A stretch of 64,000 nt of DNA from Jacaranda mimosifolia (Eukaryota; Streptophyta; Magnoliopsida; Lamiales; Bignoniaceae), in contig CM032128.1 in the NCBI GenBank assembly GCA_018894105.1, positions 17,341,001 through 17,405,000 on the forward strand, read 5' to 3'. A program made the translations under genes and the position numbers. Positions 1-10,062 of this stretch are shown piece by piece (the stretch's first letter is position 1; every line of letters starts with the position of its first letter). The notes beneath the pieces are model-generated. The model searched no databases. It worked only from the letters and a program-made list of their open reading frames with translations, and was not told the DNA's origin.

Positions 1-729
1 TAAAACTGAAAATGAGAGACAAAGAATGTCCCATATACCTTATGCCTCCGCCATAGGTAGCATAATGTATGCAATTCAATATATAAGATCGGATATGGCA
101 CACTCGCAAAGTGTTACGGGTAGGTTCCAATTCAATCCCAGTAAGAGTCACTGGATAGCCATAAAAGCAATCTTTAAGCACTTAAAAAGAACTAAGGACT
201 TGTTTTTTGTATACGAAAATAGAAATTGAAAATAGAGGGGTTAGGATTCAAGTTTCCTAGCCAATGTAGATGACCTAAAATCCATTTATGGATTTATATT
301 TTGCCTCAATGGTAGCGTGGTGAGTTGGAAAAGCTCTAAACAAGAAACCACGGCCAATTCTACATGGAGGCAGAATATATTCGTGGCTTAAGAAGCTATA
401 AAGGAAGGTTTTTAGATGAGAAACTTTATTCAAAAATTGAATGTAGTGCCTAGCATTGTTGAGCCAGTGTTTGTCCATTGTGACAACAATGGGGCAATGA
501 CACAAACCAAAGAGCCAAGATCTCATCAGCATTCCAAGCACATTTTGAGGTGATATCATTTGATATAGGAGATCATTGATAGAGGCAACAACCGAGTAGA
601 GAGAGTTGCCTCGAAAGAGAATATAGTAGATCCACGGACAAAACCCCTAACGCAAAAGGTCTTTGAAGAATATCTTGAAAAGATGAGTCTGAAAGCCATG
701 GGGCATTGGCTTTAGGGCAAGTGAGAGAT
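1..729 (+). pseudogene. Ty1/copia pol 3' end (end of RT domain, RNase H), truncated at window edge
   Basis: This is the tail of a copia polyprotein. Around 26-229 it reads the block that follows RT (PYASAIGSIMYAIQ, then HWIAIKAIFKHLKRTKDLF). RNase H follows from about 230, with the homologous SSF/DDLKS, LNGS..SWKSSK and ADP/KPL segments split over several frames. RNase H would remove the RNA strand from the RNA:DNA hybrid during reverse transcription. Stops and frameshifts (for example near 229 and after 360) show it is dead. A degenerate purine tract sits just before 730, where LTR sequence (TGTTTGAATAG) begins. Its 3' half is also the first part of tandem unit 1. The rest of the element lies upstream of the window. 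The family call is secure; the exact frame breaks are approximate. Confidence 0.85.
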
Positions 730-1430
730 TGTTTGAATAGTGCCCGGCAAGCCAATAGGATTGGCCTTGTAAAGATATTTCCTTGTAAAACAATCTTGAT
801 TGAATGATATTCTTTTTACGGCCATATTCATCTTATGCTTTTTATTTCTTCAATTGCATTTGGATGAAAACCTTAGATCACTCATGACTATGGGACTTGG
901 TTTGGTGACCATAGAATAAGTCTCACACGGTCGTGATCTTAAATCTTCCAAGTTATATGAACTTATGAGATGGGACATCCAAGATCCGAATAGCCTTGCA
1001 CTAACGATGTGTAAATCTAAGAGTTGAATATTGCTCCATCCCATGAGCAACCGAATGAGATATGGGTGCATGTTAGTGGGTTCTTGTTAGAGAACAAGGT
1101 ACTAAAGACACAACGGAGAATCCACTAGATAGCTATAGTGGCAAGTCGGTAATAATGAGTTCTTCAGCTTACACTAGTGTATATTATTAGTCCTTTGACC
1201 TAAGGATCCATGGTAACCGTATGTTTGATTCTTATGCTTTGACTCTTCCTTGACCACTTAATGGGTCTTTCGAGTTAAGGTTGGGTATGAGCTACTCGAC
1301 ATGGAGGATTGTGAGATCCAAGATAGAATCCGACTCCTCGCTTTTCTGAAGGGCAAGTACATCTCTTATGTATTCTATATTGATCGATTCCAAGAAATCC
1401 TTACACAAGGTGGTGTGATAATTTAGAAAA
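381..1430 (+). repeat. Chimeric RNase H-LTR tandem repeat, unit 1 (about 1.05 kb)
   Basis: The unit is about 350 bp of RNase H tail (381-729) followed by the first 701 bp of the LTR (730-1430). It ends abruptly at an LTR-to-RNase H junction (GATAATTTAGAAAA, then TATTGGTGGCTTC). The same junction recurs near 12779 and 13830, so the join arose once and was then copied. The LTR part lacks the TATA region, U5 and the downstream end. Neighbouring unit 2 starts directly at 1431. Confidence 0.85.
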
Positions 1431-1993
1431 TATTGGTGGCTTCAGAATCTGCAAAGGAAGGTGTTTAGATGAGAAACTTCATTCAAAAATTGAATGCAGT
1501 GCCTAACATTGTTGAGCCAGTGGTTATCTACTGTGACAAAAATGGGGCAGTGACACAAACCAAAGAGCCAAGATCTCATCATAAATCCAAGCACATTTTG
1601 AGGTGATATCATTTGATTTGGGAGATCATCTATAGAGGCAACAACCGAGTAGAGAGAGTTGCCTCATAAGAGAATATAGTATATCCACTGACAAAACCCC
1701 TAACGCAAAAGGTCTTTGAAGAATATCTTGAGAAGATGGGTCTCAAGGCCATAGGGAATTGGCTTTAGGGCAAGTGAGAGATTGTTTGAATAGTGCCCGG
1801 CAAGCCAATAGGATTGGCCTTGTAAAGCTATTTCCTGGTAAAATAATCTTGATTGAATGATATTCTTTTTATGGCCATATTCATCTTATGCTCTTTATTT
1901 TATTTCTTCACTTGCATTTGGATGAATCCCTTAAATCACTTATGACTATGGGACTTGGTTTGGTGACCATAGAATAAGTCTCACATGATTGTG
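1431..1993 (+). repeat. Chimeric tandem repeat, unit 2, left part (interrupted by element X)
   Basis: RNase H tail (1431-1782) is followed by the first 211 bp of LTR (1783-1993). The unit breaks where element X starts at 1994, and its LTR resumes at 12284 after X. The last five bases, TTGTG (1989-1993), are the left target-site duplication of X. It shares with units 1 and 3 a stop-containing GTGTTTAGATGAG segment and the TGTTTGAATAG start of the LTR. Confidence 0.85.
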
Positions 1994-4190
1994 TGTTGAA
2001 AATAGTGCCCGACAAGCCAATAGATTTGGCCTTGTAAAGCTATTTTCTTGTAAAAACAATCTTGATTGAATGATATCTTATATATGGCCACATTCATCTC
2101 ATGCACCATATTACTTCACTGGCATTTGGATGAAGTCCTTAGATCACTTAAGACAACGGGACTTGGTCACGGACTAGGTGGCGATCATGGAATAAGTCTT
2201 ACACAGTCGTGTTCTTAAAACATTCCAAGTCATAGGATATTCAGAGACAGGACATCTAAGATCCGGATAGACTTGCACTAACGATGCATAAATCCAAGGG
2301 GTTGGATATTACTCCGTTCCATGAGCAACCATATGTGATACGGGTGTGTGTTAGTGGGTGCTTGTTAGAGAACAAGGCACTGAAAACCCACCGGAGACTC
2401 CACTAGGTAGCCGTAGTGGCAAGTCGATAGTGGTTAGTTCTTTTGCTTACGTTAGTGCATATTATTAGTCCTCTGACCTGAGGATCCATGATAACCATAT
2501 GTCCGGTCGTCATGCTTCGACTCATCCTTGGTCACTTAGCATTCAAGGTGAGATTGGGTATGAGCTACTTGGCATGGAGGTTTGTGAGATCCAGAAGGGA
2601 ATTCGAGTCCTCGCTTTTGTGAAGGGCGAGTACATCTCCTATGCATTCTATAATAATCAATTTCAAGAAATCCTTGCGCAAGGTGGTATGACAATTTGGG
2701 AAAGGAGTTTTCCAAAGTTGAGGTCATACAAAGGAATCAGACATTTAGAATAGAAGTATAGAATCAATGCTATTAGGGAGCCGACAAATATCTTGCTCTA
2801 GGCCTCTTTCGGGAGATAGGAGATGGAATGACCGTATTTGCATGGAACGCATAGAGCTTTAAATAGTTCTCATATAGACATTCATTTCGACCAGTTAATT
2901 AGGCTCCATGGGCTTGAGGTTGGACATCGACCATGGAGATTAGGTACTCTAAATTGATGAGATCGATTGAATCGAGTCGACTGGTTTAAAAGGAGTTTTA
3001 AACAAGAATGAATATTAAATATTCAAAGTCACAACGGGTTGTGAGCCTATGTCCAATGGTAGAACCCAATAGGTCACACACAAAATCCAAAAGACCTTCC
3101 TAATTGATGGAGAAAATTTTCTAAGTGTTAGAAAGATAACCTTTTTCCATGGCCGATTTTTGGGAGACTTTTGAAGATCAATTTTGGCTTGATTAATTTA
3201 AATGTTAAATTAATCAATTAATTTAAGGAGTTAAATTAGAAAAATAATTAAAGAGTTAATTATTTGGTGCCACATTGATCATCAATTGATCAAAGTTAAC
3301 TTAAGGGGTTAAGTTGACTAAAGTAAACTTAAAGAGTTAAGTTTACTTGACTTAATTGTTAAGTCAAGGTTAATTAATTAAATTAATGGAAGAATTAGGA
3401 TTTTAAGAGGTAAAATTCAAATTGGATTTGAATTAATTTGGAATAAGATTCCAAGTTGGCAAGTTGGTAAGATGAAATTCAAATTCAATTGAAATTCAAA
3501 TTGCCAACTTGCACACAACTAATTTTCGATCCCCACATCCTCATGGGAGGTGTGATTCCACCTTGGCATCACCCTCACACACTCTATATATAGATATAGA
3601 GCTGGGTGAATTTTAGTGTAATTTTCAACATTAGAAAATCAAATTCTAAATGCTTTCCCTCCAAAAAAACCTTTCTAGGCAAGATATTCATGTGTTGAAT
3701 TCTTCCTTTTCTTCCCTACCAAATGTCTCCAAAAATCGATCATACTGCATCTCCATCTTCAGATCTAATCCAACTTAGGATCTGGAGATTTTGGATCTCA
3801 TCTTTGGTGTGTGGATCAATGTCGCTATTTCACAGTTTCCTGTAGATCGTCTGACTTTACGAATTTTTTATGGAAGCTGTGATGAGATTTTTGATCCAAA
3901 TTTTCTACTGAACATAGCCTAAGGTGTTAGGTATATCTAAGTTTTTTTTTTGAATTTATTCAGAGTTTCAGTTTGTCAAATTCGGATTTGAATCCGCTGC
4001 GCCAGATCCAGTCGCGAATCTGCCAACACTTGGAGATTTGGTTTTCTTCCTTGGATCTTGCTTCTAAAGGTAAGTATCATCTTCTAATTCTGAATATACT
4101 GCATGGTATGACCCTGGGATGACTGATTGGCATTGGATTTGGTGTTTTAATTTTGAATTATTGTGCATCCTAATGCCGATTGTTCCTTCA
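1994..4190 (+). repeat. 5' LTR of element X (2197 bp)
   Basis: Starts TGTTGAAAATAG and ends in CCTTCA two bases before the PBS, so TG...CA termini are kept. A long AT-rich U3 contains the block of repeated TTAA motifs (about 3190-3400). The TATA-like palindrome is at 3582-3601, leaving about 590 bp for R and U5. It matches 10063-12278 along its whole length with scattered substitutions and indels, so the insertion is not recent. Apparent open frames inside it have no recognisable product. Confidence 0.9.
3582..3601 (+). promoter_or_regulatory. TATA-box region of X 5' LTR
   Basis: CTCTATATATAGATATAGAG is a TATA-box-like core forming a perfect 8-bp inverted repeat around ATAG. The same element sits at the equivalent place in the other LTRs of the window, which supports a core promoter role. 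The transcription start would lie about 25-35 bp downstream, but that is inference. Confidence 0.65.
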
Positions 4191-4192
4191 AG

Positions 4193-4205
4193 TGGTATCG
4201 GAGCC
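4193..4205 (+). other. Primer binding site of X (initiator tRNA-Met type)
   Basis: TGGTATCGGAGCC begins two bases after the LTR end and differs by one base (G for A) from the TGGTATCAGAGCC complement of the plant initiator tRNA-Met 3' end. This is where minus-strand DNA synthesis would start. Confidence 0.85.
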
Positions 4206-6033
4206 AATATCATGCACTTATTTGGATTTTGTGTGGACAATTGGATCATGTGATGATCTGATTGAATTCACCACATACTTGATTCATTGATTAATTGGAG
4301 TGTGTGGATTGAAGATGCTTTTGGTTATTATCCTTGATGAGTTGAAAGCATGTTATTATGTGTTTTAATTGTTGATTCATATAACTAGCATGTTTTAATT
4401 CATACTTGTTAATGTTGAATTTTGATTTGGCATTAATTGATGTTATATGTTGATATAGCATGTTTATGAATGACTAAAAGTGTTTTGGTCATTTTTGGAT
4501 CCAATTGGATTGGAGTTTGTTTGGAGTTTTTTGAAGAATATGATTCTTACTTGGACTAGCTTTTTTTTATAAGCATGATTGAGCACCTTATTTTTCAATT
4601 TTAGAAGCAGTTTTGAATCTGAAAAATGGACAGAAATGTGTGTTAATATGTTAGGAACATATGTTAGATTTACTGGTGTATACAAGTTGAACTTTTGGGG
4701 CTTGAATTGCCCCCTAGAGGCGAACGGCCAGCAACGGCCGGCCGTGGCCGGGCGCTGCCTAGCCAGCGTGCACACACGCTGCCCGGGCGTGCGCCCAGCC
4801 TGGCCAGCAGCGGCATGGTGTTGCCTTGGGGGCAATTTTTGAGCTCACAAAATGTTCCTTTGTTGCTCAAAAGCCTTTTGCATCACACATGACTCATGTA
4901 CAAGTGTTGTGCAAGGTCTCAAGTTTATGTTTGACATTTTTAAGTGCTTCTTAAAATTAGTTAAAGTTAACCTTGCATTATTGTTATGCGTAACCAATTA
5001 TTTGTTTATGGGATGAGCATTTAATTGATAGAATTAATTGTTAATTCTAGTTTATTTATTGTTCATTTAATTGTTGAATGGATGATGAATGAATGGGGAT
5101 GATCATGAGCCTTTAATATTGATTTTATTTATTTTCAAGTTGTTGAAAAACGGTTGTATTAAATTGTGGCTTGCATGCCTCTTAAATTCATCTTGTAATT
5201 GTTATGAGAGTAGAATCACTAGGAGTGAGGATTTCTTTCTCATGTAAATGTTACAAGAAGCAAAAGAGTCCATTGGATGTATGCTAGGCGCATTTACTTA
5301 TTTATGCTTTCCATATCCTATTATTTTATGCGATGCAAGACTAGGATATAGAGAACCTAAATAAGAAGATAAAAATGATGAGATCTTTACAAGCTAAAAT
5401 CCCTCCACTTGGAAAGTCTAAGTTTTCAAATATTAAGTCAAAATGGATTTCAAATTAAAAGGAGTTTTAATTAGTCCAAGCCTTCTACCAATAGTATATG
5501 GCATAATGACGCTACCATTTTTGTGTGATATACATCCGGTCACGGGGGTCACACTTAAGTGGAAAGCTGTGACCATATATTGAGCATACGATGTATCTTT
5601 GAATTAAGAACGCCCACACATTATACACTCGGTCACGGGGGATGATGTGGTGCCCGTCTTGAATCAAAGAATGATTGGTAGGTTTGACTTAATGCCAAGT
5701 AATGTAGAGGTCGTCCTATTATGGGGATCTACATGAAATGGTGAGGCAAAATATATCAAGAATTGTATAAGATGCAATTAGCAAAAGTTGCTTACCTTTG
5801 GATTGCTAGTAGATATACATCCGGTCACGGGGGTCTATTTGCAAGTCCTTGGGATCTTGATTCTCACTAGGAAATATGATTTCCCGAATGCTTTTTGGGG
5901 GTAAAGTATTTGATAGAATAGTGGGAGAAAAACAAGCTTGAAAGACCATAAAACATGTTTTCTGTATCAAATTCAATCACATGCTTATACTCTTTTTTTT
6001 GCCTCTTGTAGATTTTCAAAATCTTCAACTCAA
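4206..6033 (+). other. Untranslated leader of X
   Basis: About 1.8 kb without credible coding sequence. It is AT-rich except for a sharp GC-rich island at about 4708-4832 (GGCCGGCCGTGGCC and CGCTGCC-type motifs). Near its 3' end are three copies of a short motif with core CGGTCACGGGGG, at about 5535, 5629 and 5821. The leaders of elements C, D and F align with it. Short frames over the GC island (for example 4579-4842 plus, 4464-4835 minus) overlap on both strands and match nothing I recognise, so they are composition artefacts. The leader of such elements usually holds packaging and dimerisation signals; none can be assigned here. Confidence 0.7.
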
Positions 6034-6879
6034 ATGGCCAAAAATCCACTCTCAAGCATTTTGGAAACCAATAAACTAATCGGGCTTAACTTCGAAGACT
6101 GGCTTATGAACCTTAAAATAATTCTTGACTTTGATAAGAGGACTTATGTCCTAGATCAATATCCCGTGGACACATTGGGCGATGACGTATCTAATGAGGA
6201 CCGCGAACGGTTCGTGCGATTTGTAGATGATGATCTACAAGTTCGATGCCTCATGATGGCATCCATGACTAATGAGCTCGAAAAGACTCATAAGCATATA
6301 AAGCATACTTGTGAAATCTATAAGCACCTGCAAGAGTTGTATGGTGTGCAAACAAGGCACGAAAGGTTCGCGCTTTCTAAGGAACTCTTCAGATCACGGA
6401 TGAGTGAATGATCGAATCTCCATGATCACGGTCTCAAAATGATTAGTCTTATTGAGAAGCTTTGACGACTCGATGTGATCATGAACAATGACCTTTACAT
6501 AGATTTGATCTTATAGTCATTGCCGCCATCGTTCGACCAGTTTGTTATGAACTTCAACATGTCCAAGCAAGAAGTTACGATTAACGAACTGGTGAACATG
6601 CTTGTGACCGCAGAGGCCACATTGAAAAAGGAGAAACCTCTTATGGTTGCTTCCACCTCTAGGTCGAAGGACCCTAAAGACCCCAAGAAGGGAGGAAAAA
6701 GGAAGGAAAGTTCTTCCTCTAAAGGGAACCAACCCGAGAAAGGTTCTGGGAGAGCCAAGAAAAAGGCTAAGACTGATGCAAATTGTTTCCACTGTGGTGA
6801 GAAGGGTCATTGGAGGAGAAATTGTAAAGCTTACCTTGCTACTCTTGAGAAGGGTATGTTTTTCATTGAAGTGCATTTA
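6034..6879 (+). pseudogene. gag of X, with intact CCHC zinc knuckle
   Basis: Capsid-nucleocapsid part of the polyprotein. The start is the ATG at 6034 (MAKNPLSSILETNKL), the position homologous to the gag start in other copies. The capsid domain contains ETNKL..NFEDWL, DDLQVRCLMMASM, ELYGVQ and LSKELFRSRMSE. In-frame stops at about 6409, 6463 and 6514 break it; the frame then continues unshifted from 6520 (PPSFDQFVMNFNMSKQEVTI) into a Lys/Ser-rich stretch and a complete CCHC knuckle, CFHCGEKGHWRRNC (6784-6825). X is the only copy in the window with all four zinc ligands. No separate gag terminator is expected, because copia elements use one gag-pol frame. Confidence 0.85.
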
Positions 6880-8325
6880 ACAACAAATTTTTCCACATGG
6901 GTATTCGATACCGTATGCGGTTCTCACCTCTGTAACTCATTTAAGAGGATGGAAAGAAGAAGGAGTCTGCGTGAAGAGGATATGATCTTCCGCCTAGGAA
7001 ATGGAGCAACTGTTGCTGCCACATTCCAAGGAATAATCAAGCTAGATTTAGGGAATAAAAGCATTGTACTTGATCCTATTTTCTATGTACCGAATCTTGT
7101 CAAAAATATTATTTCAATTCCCATTCTAGATAATGAAGGATTTGATTTCTCAATATCGAATGGAAAATTGTTGGCATCAAAGAATGGTTCTTTTGTTGCA
7201 CAAGGTACATTGACTAACGGATTGTATATACTTGATTCCCAACCTTCACTAATGCACATTCAAACAAACAAAAGGAAGCGAGATATCCAAGAAAATGCCA
7301 TGCTTTGGCATGCAAGACTTGGCCATATATCCAAAAATAGGATGAGCAAGTTAGAAGCTCTCAAAGCACTAAATGTTAGTGGCATTGAGGAACTTCCAAC
7401 TTGTGAATCTTGTTTAAAAGGAAAAATGACCAAAGCTCCTTTTGTCGGACAATCGGAGCGCTCCACAAATCTTTTGGATTTGATCCATACAGATGTTTGT
7501 GGATCGCTAAGAGTTAGTGGGAGATGAGGCTATTCTTACTTCATCACCTTTACAGACGATCATAGTCGATTCGGACACTTGTATCTTATGAAGTACAAAT
7601 TCGAAGCCTTTGAAAAGTTCAAAGAGTATAGGAATGAAGTAGAGAAGCAATTAGGGCTAAGTATTAAAACTCTTTGATCGGATCGAGGAGGAGAATACTT
7701 AAGTACCGAATTCTTGGATTATCTAAAGGAGAATGGGATTCTCTCACAATGGACTCCACCCGGCACACCCCAACTCAATGGAGTAGCCGAGAAGAGAAAC
7801 CGCACATTGTTAGACATGGTGCGTTCCATGATGAGCTTCTACAATGTACCAATATCCTTTTGGGGATACGCCTTAGAAACGGCAGCAAAGTTACTAAACC
7901 TAATACCTTCAAAGTCAGTGCCAAAAATACCATATGAGATATAGCATGGCAAAGCACCCTCTTACCATTATTTAAAGGTTTGGGGATCTCCCGCCTATGT
8001 AAGACGGACTGTGGGAGATAACTTGGATAGTAGGTCCATCTTGTGCAAGTTTGTGGGATACCCAAGAGAATCTATGTGTTATTACTTTTATGATCCCTCA
8101 TAATGAAAGGTGTTTGTCTCGAGGAACGCCTACTTTCTAGAAAAGTAATTTCTACTGGATAGAAATGGCATTGTTATAGAACTTGATGAAGTTCAAAACG
8201 ATCAATAAATCCCACAGGTGGTGGAAATAATTGAATCACAAAAGCCTGATGCACAAACTCTGATAAGGTCAGATCGGGTCAAGAAGTAACAGTCGGATAG
8301 TGATCCGAAGACCTGTGAGGAAGCT
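6880..8325 (+). pseudogene. Protease-integrase region of X
   Basis: Open with gag up to 7527. The aspartic protease site reads WVFDTVCGSHLC (Asp codon at 6907), against DTAC in other copies. The GAG-pre-integrase zinc domain follows: LWHARLGHISKNRMSKL then CESC. The integrase core keeps its first Asp (HTDVCG, codon 7492) but is cut by TGA at 7525 and by another TGA just before SDRGGEY, where sister copies have CGA. The Glu-containing block (NGVAEKRN) is intact in 7714-7944. The YEIW motif has become YEI plus stop at about 7942, followed by the linker (VGDNLDS..CKFVGYPRES). Integrase would insert the cDNA; this copy cannot encode a full one. Confidence 0.85.
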
Positions 8326-9856
8326 ATGTTGGACATAGATTCGGGACGTTGGCTTGAAGCCATGAGATCTAAAATGGACTCCATATACTCAAACAAAGTA
8401 TGGACTTTGGTAGATCCACCAAAGGGAATGGTTCATGTTGGTTGCAAGTGGATCTATAAGCGAAAGCTTGGAGTAGATAGAGAAGTAACAACTTTTAAGG
8501 CGCGACTAGTGGCTAAAGGTTATACTCAGAGACCCGGTATTGACTTTGAGGAAACCTTTTCACCAGTCGCAATGCCTAAGTCCATTCAGATTCTACTTGC
8601 CATAGCCGCATTTGGATGTGAAAACCGCATTTCTCAATGGAAACATTGAAGAGAAAATTTACATGGAGCAACCGCAAGGTTTCATACCCAAAGGGAGTGA
8701 TCAAATGGTTTGCAAACTCCAAAGGTCCATCTATAGGCTTAAACAAGCGTCTCGAAGTTGGAATTTGTGTTTTGACAAAACAGTCAAATCGTTTAGGTTT
8801 GTCAAAAACGTATATGAACCCTGTGTATATCAAAATGCCAGTAGGAGTTCTGTACAGTTTATTGTACTTTATGTATATGACATCCTTCTCATCGGGAATG
8901 AGATTGGAATGTTAGAGTACACTAAAGCATGGTTATCTACACAATTCTCCATGAAGGATTTGGGAGAAGCGTCCTACGTATTGGGAATACGTATCTATAG
9001 AGATAGATCAAAAAGGATGCTAGGGCTATCCCAAACCCAGTACATTGACAAAATACTAAAAAAGTTTAGTATGGAAGAATCCAAGAAAGGATTCCTTCCT
9101 ATGGGGCATGGCATTCGTCTCTCAAAGTTTATGGCCCCTAAGACTGAGTAAGAGAAATGAAAGATGTCCCAAACACCCTATGCCTCTGCCATAGGGAGCA
9201 TAATGTATGTAGTTCAATGTACAAGACCGGATGTGGCACACTCGCTAAGTGCTACGAGTAGGTTCCAATTTAATCCCGGTGAAAGTCACTGGTTGGCTGT
9301 AAAGACAATCCTCAAGTACTTGAGAAGAACAAAGGATTTGTTTTTAGTATACGACAATGGAGAATTGAAACTCGAAGGGTTTTCGGATCCAAGTTTCCAA
9401 TCCGATGTAGATGACCTCAAATCCACTTATGGATTCATATTTTGTCTCAATGGCGGCACGGTAAGTTGGAAAAGTTCCAAACAAGATACCACGACCGACT
9501 CGACCACAGAGGCAGAACATGTTGCAGCTTCTGAAGCTGCAAAGGAAGGTGTTTAGATGAGAAACTTCATTCAAAAATTGAATGTAGTGCCTAACATTGT
9601 TGAGCCAGTAGTGCTCTATTGTGACAACAACGGGGCAGTGACACAAACCAAAGAGCCAAGATCACATCAGAAATCCAAGCACATTTTGAGGTGATATCAT
9701 TTGATTTGGGAGATCATTGATAGAGGCAACAACCGAGTAGAGAGAGTTGCCTCGGAAGAGAATATAGTAGATCCACTGACAAAACCCCTAATGCAAAAGG
9801 TCTTTGAAGAACATCTTGAGAATATGGGTCTCAAGGCCATAGGGCAAGTCAGAGAT
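8326..9856 (+). pseudogene. Reverse transcriptase-RNase H of X
   Basis: RT starts with [15 protein letters not shown] and [10 protein letters not shown], then [26 protein letters not shown] deletion of about 26 bp near 8612 shifts the frame before [14 protein letters not shown] (8612-9151). The catalytic YVDD is YVYD at 8870-8881 (first Asp GAT to TAT), so polymerase activity would be lost even if the frame were restored. The next segment covers MKDLGEASYVLGIRIYRD and YIDKILKKFSMEES; a stop near 9149 separates it from PYASAIGSIMYVVQCTRPDV and RNase H (9164-9556), which ends at a TAG in GTGTTTAG. From about 9518 the sequence carries the same derived changes as the tandem units, pointing to recombination. 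Confidence 0.85.
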
Positions 9857-10062
9857 TGTTTGAATAGTGCCCGGCAAGCCAATAGGATTGGCCTTGTAAA
9901 GCTATTTCCTTGTAAAACAATCTTGATTGAATGATATTCTTTTTGTGGCCATATTCATCTTACGCTCTTTATTTCTTCACTTGCATTTGGATAAATCCCT
10001 TAGATCACTCATGACTATGTGACTTGGTTTGGTGACCATAGAATAAGTCTCACATGGTTGTG
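9518..10062 (+). repeat. Host-like RNase H-LTR patch inside the 3' end of X
   Basis: RNase H tail (to 9856) and 206 bp of LTR (9857-10062) lie between the pol of X and its 3' LTR. They match the host sequence left of X (about 1431-1993) closely, including TGTTTGAATAG and the end ...CACATGGTTGTG immediately before LTR sequence. A normal element would pass from PPT straight into its LTR. Gene conversion, or unequal crossover followed by LTR-LTR recombination, would explain it. Confidence 0.75.

Noticed and set aside
2499..2753. 84-codon open frame in the X LTR, and similar frames in other LTRs
   Set aside because: Homologous LTR positions in sister copies are not open and no domain is visible.
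4464..4892. Overlapping open frames of up to 123 codons on both strands over the GC-rich island of X
   Set aside because: They overlap each other in several frames, exist only because stops are rare in GC-rich DNA, and are not conserved in the leaders of C, D or F.
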